A stretch of DNA of 64,000 nt from Sclerurus mexicanus. Lineage: Eukaryota; Chordata; Aves; Passeriformes; Furnariidae. Made by a program: the position numbers and the translations under genes. The notes under the pieces are model-generated. The model searched no databases. It saw only the letters and a program-made list of their open reading frames with translations, and was not told where the DNA came from. Positions within the stretch are counted from its first letter, which is position 1. Each line of letters opens with the position of its first letter. Below are positions 36,601 through 49,053 of this stretch, in pieces. The stretch covers positions 651,147 to 715,146 of the forward strand of contig VWZF01003853.1 in the NCBI GenBank assembly GCA_013396755.1. Reading direction: 5' to 3'.

Positions 36601-37789
36601 ACGGAAAGACAGCAAAAAGCAGCTGAAGATGGCAGCTCAAGATTAAAACTTGGGATCTGCTTCTCAGTTCATATTCGGTGAGGGGATTTGCTGGGTAGCT
36701 GGTACCCTTGTACCTTGATTTTCTCCATATGATAGGAGAACCACCTAGCAGCTCCCATAGTTGTGACTTTGATGCTGTCTCAGCACATTTTGGTTTCTTT
36801 TCTCTCACTGGGAGGCAGAACATTTTGTCAAATGGAGTTAATTATTTTGGTCTTTTACCTGCATTGGGTGGTGGGTAGAAAATTCAGACCTGGAAGATTC
36901 AGCTGGAACAGCAGACATCAAGCCTTTCCCTCTCTGATAACCACTATGGAAAAGAAATAGTCTTGACCCCATAGATGAATGACTGCATCACGCAGAGGGC
37001 CTGGAAATCATTTGCCAAGCAGTAGCAGAAAGGTAGCACAGAAGTATTCCTTCTGTTCACTCAGAACTAGCCCCCCATGAGTTCGATCGTTTGGTTTTTT
37101 TTCAAGAAAAAGAGATAATTGTGTGTTATCCTTGAGAATTTACCCAGACAATTCCACAAGAACAGGGACAATTGTACTATGAAATGCCTGCCCAATATTT
37201 ATATTCCAGGAAGACATGAGAAGAGAGAGTGCTTAAAAGTGCTCCCCATTCCTGCCTCTTCCTGTATCCTGAGCTTCCATATAGTGGTGTCTGTTTATTT
37301 GACACAAACCAGAAAATGTAAACAGTTAATTTAAAATTAGATAGAAAACCTCTAGGGGAATGATGAAATAGAAACATCATAGATGGCTCTGCTTATGATG
37401 TATGTTCACTTAGTAAAGAGGCACAGAAATGAATGCAGTGGCTTGTTTACCACTCACTAAGTGTATGTGAACAACTTGATGAAGTGACATGAGTGTGATG
37501 TGCCACTTGCCAGCACTCTGCAGAGACTGCACACTCCATTATGCTGTGAAACCAGTTATATTCATACAAGGGGCACATTGTACCCTGCACGTGGCCTTAA
37601 AAAGCTATACTTTTGTATTGTTGTTACTTGATCTCAGCTAACAGCCAAACTCCCACCCAGCTGCCTGCTTGCTCCCACCCCCAGCAGGACAAAGGGAGAA
37701 AAAAGGAAGAAAAGGAATGAGAAAACTCATGGGTTTAGATTCAGAGAGGGAGATTGTTTACCACTTACTGTCACAATCAAAACATACTT
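30700..37789. other. Long unique AT-rich noncoding stretch
   Basis: No gene or dispersed repeat is recognised. The 206-codon minus-strand open frame at 31439-32059 is the longest N-free frame in the window. It has no family features and is covered by open frames on the other strand, so it is not called. A TAAT-rich block at 32640-32790 and another AT-rich block at 34330-34500 look like possible conserved regulatory DNA, but this is unproven. Confidence 0.5.
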
Positions 37790-38315
37790 GAGATGAGACC
37801 CCATCTGGAGTATTGCATCCAGTTCGGTGGCCCTCAAAATAAGAAGGACCTGCTGGAATAAGTCCAACAGAGGGCCATGAAGATGGTCAGAGGGCTGGAG
37901 CACCTTTCCTGTGAAGTCAGGCTGAAAGAGTTGGGGTTGTTCAGCCTGGAGAGGAAAAAGCTCAGGGATGATCTTAGAGCAACCTTCCAGTACCTAAAGA
38001 GGGCTTGCAAGTGAGCTGGAGAGAAACTTTTTACAAGGGCATGTAGTATTAGAACAAGGGGTTATGGCCTTAAACTGAAAGAGGATAGGTTTAGACTAGG
38101 CATTAGAAAGAAATTGTTTACTTGTGGGTGGTGACACACTGGCAAAGGCTTCCCAGAATTGTGTCCCATCTCTGGAAGTATTTAAGGACAGGTTGGATGG
38201 GACCCTGAGAAACCTGGTCTAGTGGAAGGTGTTCCAACCCATGGAGTGGAGGTTGGAAGTAGATGATCATCTTTAAGCTCATGTCCAAGCCAAAGTAGCC
38301 TATGATTCTATGACT
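37790..38315 (+). mobile_element. CR1 LINE fragment, sense strand plus, intact 3' terminus
   Basis: The block runs from the ORF2 C-terminal region (GAGACCCCATCTGGAGTATT near 37796) through AGGGCTGGAGCACC near 37891, GTTCAGCCTGGAGAGG near 37939 and TTTTTACAAGGGCATG near 38029. It ends with the 3' tail GGTTGGATGGGACC near 38191 and the diagnostic terminal octamer repeats TATGATTCTATGACT at 38301-38315. These repeats mark the exact 3' end of a CR1. The open frame is broken many times. Length is about 525 bp with the usual 5' truncation. It is the only CR1 in the window on the plus strand, and its sequence is closer to the common consensus than the copy at 8485-9630. Confidence 0.95.
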
Positions 38316-41300
38316 TAGGGAAATTAATTTATTGCCAATTAAAATTTAAATGTAATTACTAAGTTGGGCAGTAGGAAACAAAAATACGCCAAACGTTAAA
38401 ACAGCACCTTTCATCTACTCTTTCTCAGGTTAAACTTTACTCCTTCATTCCAGACTCCTTTACCCTCTAGAGGCAACACAGGGGGGACTGGTCAGTAGGT
38501 AGTGGTTTCTCCCTGATGCTCATTTTTGTCTGACACTTTTTCTATGCTTTTGTGTAAGTTCTCTGTGTGCTGCAGTTCCTGTCAGGAAAATCTGGTCCCG
38601 TATGGCTCTTGTGTGGGCTCTCATATAATCTACAGGGAATATATGCTCTGGTGCCATGGAGCACCTCCTCCTCTTCCTCTGACCTTGGTGTTCCTCTGCT
38701 GTTTCTCACTCTTTGCTTCCTCCTCTCTCCCTCTGTGGCATTTTCTGCCCTTTCTTAAATACATTTACACAGAGGTGCCACCAGGCTGTCTAACAGGCTC
38801 AGCTGTGTCCTGCAGTGGGTCTGCAGCTCTGTGTCCAGCCCTGTGGTGCAGCTCTCTGTGTCCAGCCCCTGATCTCTTTCCACAGGTGCCTTCCCTGTGG
38901 CCTCCTTCTGCCCCACTGCCAGAGCCTTGTCACCTACACCCTGTACAAGTATACTGGGTATTTTAGATCTCCAGCCACCTGAAGTACCTTAAAGGCTACA
39001 CAGACCCCAGGAAAAGCGAGCTGCATTTGCCCAGGCCCTCCCCTGTTTGCTCACGAAAAATTCCCTCCTGCCTCTAAATGCTGTCTTGTAGTACATGGAA
39101 AATGATGACTCCAGAGCTGAGAAGCTAGCCCTGAGACTGAGGTGAAGTCTTGGTCATGATGTTTTTTTTGGGGGGGGGGGTTTCTCCATCATACCAGACC
39201 AACCCTCACTGGTTGCTAGGTAATATTTTCATTACATGGAGCCATAATTTTGTGTGAGAAGTGGCCTGGGCAGTGAACCTTTGACAGAAAAAGCATAGGA
39301 AGCTGTGTGCAAGAGATGATGAATCCAGTGAAGCAAAGTAGGGTGGAGACAAGAGGAATATGCCGGCATGAAGGGAATAATAATTGGCAAACTTTTCCCA
39401 AGTTGCCTAGTAGCAAATGTGGTCGGGTGAATACAGGTGTTTGGACCTACGGGGGGAGAAGACTGAAGACTAACTGGTATGTGAACCTTGGACTCCTGGT
39501 GGGTGGATTTATTGCTCTTACCCTTCCTCTTAAATCCCACTTCCTTTTAGCCTGTTTTCAACTCACCCTTCCAATGTTACACCCTTGTAACCATCATGAT
39601 TTCCTTGTCATGCTGTATCATGCTTATCTCTTGGCTGGCGCTTCAACTGTAAGATCTTTGGGGTAAGCAGACATTGTTCTTATCATTGTAATGCAGAGAA
39701 GAGTGGCACAGTTCACAGTTTAAGACTTCTAGAGGATGCAACATTATAAGGAAGAGACAAATTCCTGTCACTCTGCATCCCCATATCCACTCTGTTGGAT
39801 TTATCACATTGGTCCCAAAACCTTGTTATCTTCAACTGAAAATTAATAAAAAGAACAACCCAAATGTAATTTCTAAATTGAATGCACATGGAAGAGCAAC
39901 ACTGGCAAAGAGAAAGCAGCCTGCCAGACTGTGACTGTGCAAACAATGAGTGAAGTGAACCTGGTCCCTTTGGAATTCCCTTGTGCTCTTCTCTCCCTCC
40001 AAACCCCAAAAACATAATGGCATGTCTGTGGCAAGGAAACAGTAAATTACTTTTTTTCCACCCTGAACTACAAACTGCAGCAATCAGACCCCTGAGAATT
40101 CAGACTTCTCCAACTCAGCTGGAAGGATTAATGCAGCAGACTTGAGGGGGTTCTGCTTCAAATCCTGGTTCCCTTGCCTCACTAATTACTTCCATGTGTA
40201 TTTGTGCAAGGCTGCATGTTGTCTGGGGTCTGCAGGTGGCATGGTGACCTTTGGGCTATAGGTGGGCTTTTCATGCTTCACCATATGTTACATGAATGAG
40301 CCAAGCAGTTAGAAGGCAATTGTAAGCATCCGTGGCCGAGCAATCGCTCTCTGTACAGTGACTGATGGATTCTGTTTCTTTACCCTCACTTCTCCCTTTA
40401 TACTTCCTCCAGCTGTGAAAGAAGGAGGAATTTCTAGCCTTAGTTTATAATGTTTAATTAAAAAGAAAGTTCATGCAAAGATAGCTTGTTTCCATAGCTT
40501 TGATGTTGGTGCCTGTGGGAAATAGATGAGTTGGAAGTGCATTCTGGGTAGCAAAATGTAAATGAGCAACTTCAAGCGTTCTTGTGAGTTTTTCAAATCT
40601 CAAAATCAGAAGAGCCAGATCAATATATTTTCTCAGTGAATTCTGTTGGGCTGTTGCACTTGCAGTACTGATGGTATTGCTTTCTTCAGCTCTCTTAGAA
40701 GGCATTTCCAGAAGTCTCCTCAGATATATTTTAGTTTTTTCTCAGTGAGGCAGCTGCACTGTTGTGTGAATGCTCTTTAGGGAGTGTTGTAGGGAGTTTG
40801 CAGGGAAAAGAAGCAACAGTTGGTGCAAAAATTGCCCATGAGTGTCCCTAGGTAGCACCCTGCCACTGGGGTAGTGTCTAGCTTTTGCAACAACTTCCAG
40901 TGGTTTTTTACTTATGATGTGATTGAGTAGTGCAACAGAAATTCCTCTTTTGTTTTTGCTCTTTATCTTCTTGGAGTGCTTTGACAGAAAAAAAAGAAAT
41001 AAAGATTACATATTGATATTTTAGAGAATACGGAAAACATTTCAAGGGCTTTTGGGGCAAAGGAAGTGATGCAAAAAACAGCTCATCTCAGAAGTTTGGA
41101 GTGCTGGCTACTGGTTCCAGTGGGATAATTCACATCTACCACACACAGATATGTATGTCATGCCTTTCAGGCAGCCTGACATAGAAAATGTGATAACTTC
41201 TAATTTATGTTTTTCAGCAGTTTTATTTTTTTTCAAATATATTCTGCTAAGATCTCTGGTCTATCTTCACAGAATTTCTCTTTCACAGTTTTGTTAAACT

Positions 41301-44300
41301 CACCTAAGGCATGTGTTATACACTGAAAACAGATGTATAAAAGCTGTATAAAGGGAATAGGTTCACTGCCTTCGTCTCTTCCTGGAATTAATACTTGCCC
41401 CTGGCTCATTTCCTTCCTGCTGTTAGATTGCGTTGAAAAGGGATAAGGCTGAACGAGAAGGACTGCCCACTGGATCAGGAGAGACTGGCCTCACTGAACA
41501 TGGCCATGGGAGATGGCTCAAGTGCCCTGCTGTCTGAATGATCACATGGAGGAAGTCTTTTTTGGATGGGCTATGCTAAGAAGCACTGATTTTTTTATCA
41601 GTGTCTTTGCAGCCCTGATGACTACCCAGTTGCATAGTCCTGACTTGAAATTCCTATGTGTGTCCCTGGTCCTTCAGTGTATCTCCGGAACTTGTCCTCG
41701 CTGTTCTACTCGAGAGCTGCCTTCAGGCAGGTGACCATCACTCCAGACCTGGTGGCAATGTGGTTTGAACCCTCTCACACTTGCACTGTCTCTGATACCC
41801 TTCTACCAGGTTTTCCCTGTGAACCACCTAAGGAAGTCTACCTAATATGGGCTATCTGACTGAAGCTCTTCTTCATCTGTGCCCCAAAGCAAAAGGCCAT
41901 CTCTGCCGGAGACTGCTGGATAGGGACAACCCCTGGCTTCCCTCTGTCTCCACGTTCTGTGTGCTAGTAGGGGTTATGCCCTGTCTCTTCTGGATAAGAG
42001 AAGATGGAGCATGAGAAATTTGTCTGAATAGGTGTCAGGAGGTCTGACAACCTCGAGTCAATGCTTGGTGTTAGAGAAGGGTTCCCAAACAAGTCTGTGC
42101 TGTCTATGATGGCAATAATAGGTGCAGCGTCTATGTCTGTGCCAATTTTCCAGCAAAGACATCTCCCTTCTCATTGTAGCTGGGCTCTTCCTTTGGACAA
42201 GTCAGGTGGGGAATCCCCTTTTGACCTGGGATTTCTTCTTGTTGGCATGCATCCTAGGACAGATGTAGCTGATCAGGGGGCCCCATCAATGACAATTTCC
42301 CTATGGTATAAAGGAAAATTTTTCACACATGGAGCGGCTGAAGTGATTCAGAGCCTTTCAGGCAAGGTGCTGTGGTTTCCACTCCGGTGGCTTACAGAAG
42401 TGCTTTAAGCAGTGGAGTTTATCCAGTCTGCATGTGATGATGGTACAGCTGCATCATCACTGTGGTACGAATCAAGATCACACAAACTTTCCTTCTATGA
42501 CTTCAACTGAGACACTCCACCACTTTCCTTAATGGCTCAGCAGTGGAGACAATCAGAAAACTGGCCCAAAAAGCACTGTAGAGGCATTGTAATGGTCTGT
42601 TTGATACAGGCTCAAATCACTCTCTGTTCTGCAGCGTGTCAGGATCCCCAGTCCTATTGCAGGCCAGATAGGATCCTGATGATTGTATTTGTGGGTAGGC
42701 TGAATTGGAAGGAACATACACAGAAGACAGTGTCTGAGTAGATTAGGGCCATTTCAATCCATTTGTTTTCAAATACACCATGTTTGGTTTGGGCCATGTG
42801 GGGTTTGTTTGATAAAGGAAGAACCATACTAATTGAATTCGCTGGGTCAATGGCAGTTCACCCGAGGGGAGGGCAAGGACTCTGCTGGAGGGATCTGCTA
42901 TTAAACAGAAAACTGCAAGAGCTTGGCTTTTCATCCTAGCAAAACTCATGGGTCTTATCCCCAGTGAGCCTCACATAACAGTGGAAGCCCAAGGCCTCAG
43001 AAATTTGCTGCATCATAAAGGCCTTTGCCTGATGCTGGAGGATAAAATGAGCCCAGGTTGTGTCTCAGAATCACTAGTCCAATTTGTTGGTGGTGAGGAA
43101 AGGACCAAAATATGGAAAGGACCAAAGCTAGGTGAAGAAAATTCCTTAAGCATTTCAGAGCCAGTCCCTTCCCCTTGCAAACCTTAACAAAAGGATCCTG
43201 GTGAGCAGCAGCAGCTCCTCTTTCTGAATCCCTTAACACAAAGGATTTGTATTCCTGTGCTAGTTGTGGAGAGAGTGAGGTAGTGAATGGAAAAAAACAG
43301 GCAAATAGGGGAGAAAAAAATGAATTTGTGTCTAGCACATATGGGAGATAGGATCACTATGACTAGAACCAACAAGTGATGTAAATTATTATTAAAAAAT
43401 CCCCAATGAGAATAGCATCTTTCATTTATCTGCTGGAAATTGCCAAAGGCTATGATCTAAGGCAAAATCTATAGCTCTGTGTGTTCGTTCTAGTAGGGAA
43501 TATTCCATCTGCCCCAGTAACCTCTCTTAATAGTCCCCACTGGCTTCAGGGGAGACTGACAGTGTTCACTGAGCACATCTCTAGTTTGATGTGATTGCCC
43601 TACAAATGGGAGGTGAGTGGAGAAGCAACGGGGAGTCCCTAATTACTTCCACAGAATATAAATCCATGATGGTTTTGACAGCTTCTGGAGCTGAGGGCAG
43701 TATCGCACTGCCTGGCACAGCTCATGTCAAAGAACAGCTGGCTGTAGTCCCACCTCCATCAACATCAGTGCTTCAGGAGGAAAGGGCAAAGCAGGAACAT
43801 GTGAACAGTGTTACACCTGATGGAGAAATTGCCCATTATATATATTATTATATATAGCAGTTCTGACCTTATAGATCCTGAGGCCCTGACACTACCTGAA
43901 TTGCAATGAATAGCTATGCCTTTCCTACTTGGCCTGTGCTTTGTGCTCAGTGTCTAATACACTTGTGAAAGGGATGGCCTTACATATGTTGAGAAGATGC
44001 CTTGTTATTATATACAATCACACCAGAATGTGAAGATGTTGGTTACCCGTTCAGTGAGGACTCAGCCTCATTAAAGGGGTGGATAAAATTAATCTTCAGT
44101 ACAAATCGTGGAAAATGGTGTGTCATAAGTCTGTACTCCTTTTCCTCCTCCACAATTGCCCTTTATAGTCATCCTGCTAGAGGAAGCAAACTTTAATGAA
44201 CATGCCTGATTGATGAGGAAACTCATTGTAAGCAGAAAAACAACATTTCCTCCTATCTACTTTGGGAGCTGTTACGTCTTCCTCAGGTACATTGATATAT

Positions 44301-44433
44301 TCCAGTGCAAATAAACAGGTATGAATAATTTGCTTTGCTGTAGTTTTATCTTTTGTTCAAGCAATTTATTACGACAAAGCATTTATATCACCTAATGGTG
44401 TCTGCAAGGCATTGTTGAGGCAGAACTACAATA
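38316..44433. other. Unique noncoding DNA with several simple-sequence patches
   Basis: There are no recognised genes. 38655-38760 is C/T-rich. 39162-39180 is T8 followed by G11. 41450-42750 is somewhat richer in GC and CpG than its surroundings and has several mid-size plus-strand open frames (73, 67 and 115 codons) in different frames. That pattern could be a decayed gene copy, but I recognise no protein. Small inverted repeats lie at 41584-41603 (7 bp) and 42434-42460 (9 bp). A TATATATA palindrome lies near 43836-43854. Confidence 0.45.
38823..38871. repeat. Tandem duplication, 25-bp unit, two copies
   Basis: GCAGCTCTGTGTCCAGCCC at 38823 recurs at 38848 as GCAGCTCTCTGTGTCCAGCC, with a 2-bp insertion in the second copy. 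It lies in a C/T-rich local context. Confidence 0.75.
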
Positions 44434-44585
44434 TCATTGAATCATAGAATGGGTTAGGTTGGAAGGGACCTTGAAGATCACCTTATTCCAACCCTCCTGC
44501 CACAGGCAGGGATGCCACCTACTAGACCAGGTTGCTCAAAGCCCCATCCTCCCTGGGATTTCAATTTCCTTGAACACTTCAATAT
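44434..44585 (-). mobile_element. CR1 LINE 3' stub (first of two)
   Basis: The plus strand shows an antisense CR1 3' end: ATCATTGAATCATAGAATGG near 44434 (octamer repeat region), GGTTGGAAGGGACCTTGAAG near 44457, TAGACCAGGTTGCTCAAAGC near 44523. It stops around 44585 after the sequence equivalent to TTGAACACTTC. It is short, about 150 bp, and relatively well preserved. Confidence 0.92.
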
Positions 44586-44624
44586 GTACAGAAAATGTTG
44601 CTGTAGTTATTGGCCCAGTAGCTG

Positions 44625-44690
44625 TCATAGAATTGCTAAAATTGGAAAAGAACTCTAAGGTCATTAAATCCAACCAAGACAGTGGAAATT
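44625..44690 (-). mobile_element. CR1 LINE 3' stub (second, other subfamily)
   Basis: TGTCATAGAATTGCTAAAAT near 44625 followed by TTGGAAAAGAACTCTAAGGT and AAATCCAACCAAGAC is a CR1-type 3' tail. It differs in sequence from the stub 40 bp upstream and belongs to another subfamily (the AAAAGACCTC type). It is only about 65 bp long, so its limits are approximate. Confidence 0.7.
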
Positions 44691-45415
44691 GGTTGGAACC
44701 TGCTGTTTGGAGGGCACTTCAGTGCAGTCTCTAAGAGCAGCAGTTGTTTCCAGATGATAGGACTAAGCAGTTGCTGGAATTCAAGATCAGGGTGCTACAA
44801 GAAGAGGGTCTTGCTATTGTTCTGAGAAAATTATTTTAGTGACATGTACTCTCCAGATAGAAACATGTCATTCATGTATGTGATTGGTTTGTTTCTCCTA
44901 TAATAAAGGATAGTTGCTAAATTCACTGACCAAAATTAAACTAAACTACTGAATCCATGCAGCTTCTTAAATATGTGTATAAATCTCATTCTGAATCATA
45001 CAGTTTGGATGCATCTCTGATGTAGTGGAGTTACTTTAGTCTTTACTGAAATGCAGTTTCCTTTGAGCAAATCACAGTGGACTGGCAAAGCAGAGTTAAA
45101 TGACACTCTGGCAGGAAGTAAAGAGGATAATATTTCACTGAAGGAAAATTGCAGGAAGTCAGTAGAATGTCTGTTATCTTAGCTGGAGCTGGCATTTGGC
45201 CTGGTTACTAAAGATAACACCTTTCTTTTTCCTCCAAGACTTGTCACTTGCTGCTTTATGACCATGTATCTTGATTTACACCTCACTCAGAACATCTCCA
45301 GCTGCAGAGCATCACCAGTGCCTGGGGGTGATTCCAGGCTCCTCCATGGTATAGACAAAAGTGAATTTTTGAGCCCCCAAGATGAGGGACTGGTATAAGC
45401 CTGCCATTTCCACAG
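44691..45415. other. Unique noncoding DNA
   Basis: No gene or repeat is recognised. Confidence 0.5.
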
Positions 45416-45527
45416 GCAAGAGAAGAGTAGCAGGAAGGAGCGCAACTGTAACCACAGGCTGAAGAGGAGCGTGCTGAGGAAGTGGGATTGCTACAACTAC
45501 TGCTGCCTAACACCTGAGAAAGATCAG
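45416..45527 (+). other. Candidate 112-bp exon with near-consensus splice sites
   Basis: The acceptor CTGCCATTTCCACAG ends at 45415. The donor is CAG-GTAAGTGA with its GT at 45528-45529, a full match to the vertebrate donor consensus. The 112 bp between them has a single open frame, starting at its second base, of 37 codons. The peptide is rich in Lys, Arg and Cys, with QEKSSRKERNCNHRLKRS then WDCYNYCCLTPEKDQ. The other two frames contain stops. The length is typical for an internal exon. I do not recognise the peptide, there is no start codon, and I could not find partner exons. An exon of a long noncoding RNA or coincidence remain possible. Confidence 0.25.
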
Positions 45528-48500
45528 GTAAGTGACTGCTGCATCTGTTGTGAATAACCCTGACTTCTGTCTGAGCAGCCACAGAAACAGCCAGCTTGCC
45601 TTTCCAGAGCTCCTGCAGAGACTAAGCAGGCATCATGCTGTCCCTGAGCATGCTGCTGTCCCAGGCAACTCTCTGTTTTCTTATTTCCATGCCTGGCATC
45701 ACACTGAAGTTATGGTGTAAAAGAGGAAAATCACATCTGACTCATGGCAATTGTTGAGATCTGGGTTAATTTTCCAAGGCCTAGTCAGTGCTAGAAGCTC
45801 CTTAATTTCCAGGGCCTAATGGAACTGCTGTCCCCAAAAGATAAGAGCAAAATGTGCACAATGATCGATTGGATGCTTCTGATCATTTTTATCAAGATAG
45901 GAAATAGTTAATTTTATTAATTGTTGATTATGGTGTATTTTGTGAAATGCACACTGTCTGTCATGCTGAGCACTAAGGAAATACCACTCGCTTTATAAAT
46001 AGTTGATGGGGTTACCAGGGAAAGTTACTTGTCAAGGGACATGCATTTACTCTACAGGTTGGAAAGTAAAAAGATTATATATCCAACTGATGTTCTTGTA
46101 AATCAATTTATGACTAGGTCCCTGCTGATTTTGACAGGCGGTGATGTGTGCTCACAACTTCTCTTGGTGGCTGAGGGAAGTTGCCTCATTTCTACCACAA
46201 AGATCTTTTGTGACCTTGACAGCAACTCATCTTGCATGACTCATAACAAAGAGTTGAGAGCAAAGAGTTTAGAAATAGATGTTTTGCTGTTTTGGTATTT
46301 TTGTTCACACTCCTCTTCTGAACTCTTTTCCTAGTTTCCTTGAACTTCTCTCTGTGTTGCCAAAATGTCATGTGTGCCTCTGGGAGGCTTTCCAACTTCC
46401 AATTGCAGAAGTGGGTCACTCCTCACATATGCACATTTACAGTCTTTCGCAGATTCCCAGGCTCTCAGTATAGCACTAGGAGAACTTAAGCAGTGCTGTC
46501 ATAGCCTGTTGCTTTCAGAGGTTCACAATATTGCCAATTGGCATTAACTCTTACATTTGTTCTCTTTGACTGTCTGTCTGCCGAAAGAGATCTTGTAATG
46601 ATCACCCAGCTAAGGATGAATTATTAATTTGAGATGCTGAAGGAGATTTGTGTCAGAGCCCAGCTTTGGATGGGTGACTTGCACAGAGCTTAAAAGCATT
46701 TCTAGCTCATCCCCCTGCCTCATTCTGCATTCTGTGCCATTTCTCCCACTGCCTCAGGGCAGAACATTTCAGAAAGTTGAAGTGGGAATATTTTTATTCA
46801 TCCTGTTACATGAAGTTAATCTCGTGTAGCAAAGCAGCTGTGTAATGTTTTGTATTAAATCTCATGTCTTCCCTTGGGTATTATTAAAATTCAGGTGAAG
46901 AGTTTTTTTTAATTTTATTTTATTTCCCCCCTCCCAGGTCTCTCAAGGGGCCATTAGGCTTCATTCTTAATAGCTTGCCATCCCGTGCCTCTGCTGGTCC
47001 TGCTGCACACACAACTGCACTTGTCTGACTGATGAAGGGTGAATGCTCTTTAGTGACTCATGCACATGCTGCACATTAGTGAAGACATTTCTAGCTGAAG
47101 TGAAGGGACAGCGGCTGCTCCCTGGCACACTGAATAAAGCTTTGGTTGGCAAATTCTCTATTTGCTTGATTATAGCCCTGGAACACAGAAAATCCCAGTT
47201 GGAAGGAGACCAGCTGCTCTACCAATACTCTCAGCTTCACAAAACTATTGCTTTATTTCAGAGCCATTTCCAAGAAAGCCAGAACTTCCATTCTCATTCT
47301 TTCTAATGTCATTGCTTTTGCTTGCAACAGTGGGATTTGCCTCCATTTGTTAGTTTAAAGAGAAAAGCCTCTTCTGACTGTCTCTGACCCACCCTTTCCC
47401 TACTCACTCTCTGCTTCATGACATTATCTGTAGAACCAAAATGAGATTACCTGGAAAACAACACAGAGACCGGATAGTGAGAGAGGGAGGCAGGGATTAT
47501 CACAGGGATACATAAGGGAAGGTAAAGAATTAAAGTCCTGCAGAGAAAACAACTGGGCTGGAGACAGTGAGAGAAAATGAGCCTAGAGAAAAGGAGATGA
47601 AAGCAGGAGAGAGGCTATGAGACATGTGAGGAGGAGGAACATGGAAATATGCAGACTGGATTGTAGACTGCACAGAAGGGCTAACCTGAGGACTTGTTCC
47701 ATTTCTTCCCCTCTGCACCTCTACTAGAGCAATGGCAACTGTCTTAATAGCAGTGCTGCAGAAGAGGTTTGGGCAAACCCCCATTAGCCTTTAAACTCCT
47801 TAGTCTTGATGTAGTCATACATTTCAGGAAAAATCTGGGTAACATTTTCTTCTTAAAGTTTTTAACTTTCACATCCCCTTCTGCAATTTGTTATCACAGC
47901 CTGGAGGATCACAAGTGCCAAAATATGGTACAAATTGTTGCACAAAGGAACTGGTTACAAGACAGAAGAACAGGAAGCTTCAGAGCCTTTGCCAGGCTTT
48001 CCATATTTGTCAGGCTTCAAGAGTTTGGTGGATTCAACCTTCTAGTAGACTGGAAGTCTGCTAGACTAGTCTTGTGAATCTTTCAAACAGAATCTAGTTT
48101 CTAGTTTCTGAGCTGAGGGCATCTCAGAAGTACAGGAATCAAGAAGATGCTTCTTTCTTCTTGCTTTGTATGCTTTTGTGATGTATGTACAATAAGTTAG
48201 TCACAGTAGGTGTCTAAGGGCTACTCAGCTAAGAGAATGTGTCCTTGGCATTATTTCATTGAAAGTAAAACCAGGAGAGAAGTTGGCTCCAACTCTTAAT
48301 AAATCCACAGTTTATCTCTTCCTGATAGGAAACAGCAGCCAGTAACTCACAATGTTGTTTAAAATACTCATAGCAGGAATCAGTCAGATAAGAGACTCAC
48401 ATAGTTCCAACCTATGTTCCACAGTGACCTACAAGAATCCCTATTTTTAAGCTGTAAAATAACATTATTTGTATAGAAGTTGTCCTGACTAATGAGTGTC

Positions 48501-48537
48501 TAGCCGGTGAAAGGATTTCGTCTTCAGATAAAGAAAG
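45528..48537. other. Unique noncoding DNA
   Basis: No genes are recognised. AT-rich stretches around 45850-45960 and 46780-46900 contain several TAAT-type cores. A T/A-rich tract lies near 46903-46925. Confidence 0.5.
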
Positions 48538-48597
48538 CTCACATCTGAGTAGCAGCTGACAGAGAAACCTCACATCTGAGCAGCAGCTGACAGAGGT
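48538..48597. repeat. Tandem duplication, 31-bp unit, two copies
   Basis: CTCACATCTGAGTAGCAGCT at 48538 recurs at 48569 with a single T-to-C difference in that core, and both copies continue with GACAGAG. High identity suggests a fairly recent duplication. Confidence 0.9.
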
Positions 48598-49025
48598 GCA
48601 ATCATGTGGCTTGATCACAGGTTAGGAGCCCTACCTTCTAATAATTCTAATCCTGCTGCCCACTTGGGGAAGTCACTGAATATTTCTGGCATTCATTTGG
48701 TCTCACTTGTGAAAATGGGAGGCTGATTAATTAGTGCCTGGTGAAGGGTTCACAAGGACCATTCATTTTATTACTTCATTTTTAAAAATAACTGATCTTA
48801 CTCTACTGTCAAGTCTGCCTCAATCCCACTGTGCAGCATTCAGCAACATCACAGTTCCTATACCCAGCATGGCTGCTCTATTCACTTATAAGTTCCCTTT
48901 TATTGACAGAAGAGCAGAGCTGCCTTATGCACAGATGCACAGAAGGACACTTGAGACTAAGGAAAAAGAAGCAAAAACGGCACAGTTTTGTTTCTGCTCT
49001 GGCTGTGTGTATGCTTAGAAGGTGA

Positions 49026-49053
49026 GGGGCGGGGAGGGGGGTAGAGGGAGGGG
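49026..49053 (+). other. G-quadruplex motif
   Basis: The sequence has G4, C, G4, A, G6, a TAGAGGGA spacer and G4 within 28 bases. It meets the standard four-run quadruplex pattern with very short first loops. There is no gene context nearby that would tell whether it acts on transcription. Confidence 0.8.

Noticed and set aside
42434..42460. 9-bp inverted repeat with a 9-base loop
   Set aside because: Stems of this length are expected several times by chance in 64 kb, and nothing around it supports a function.
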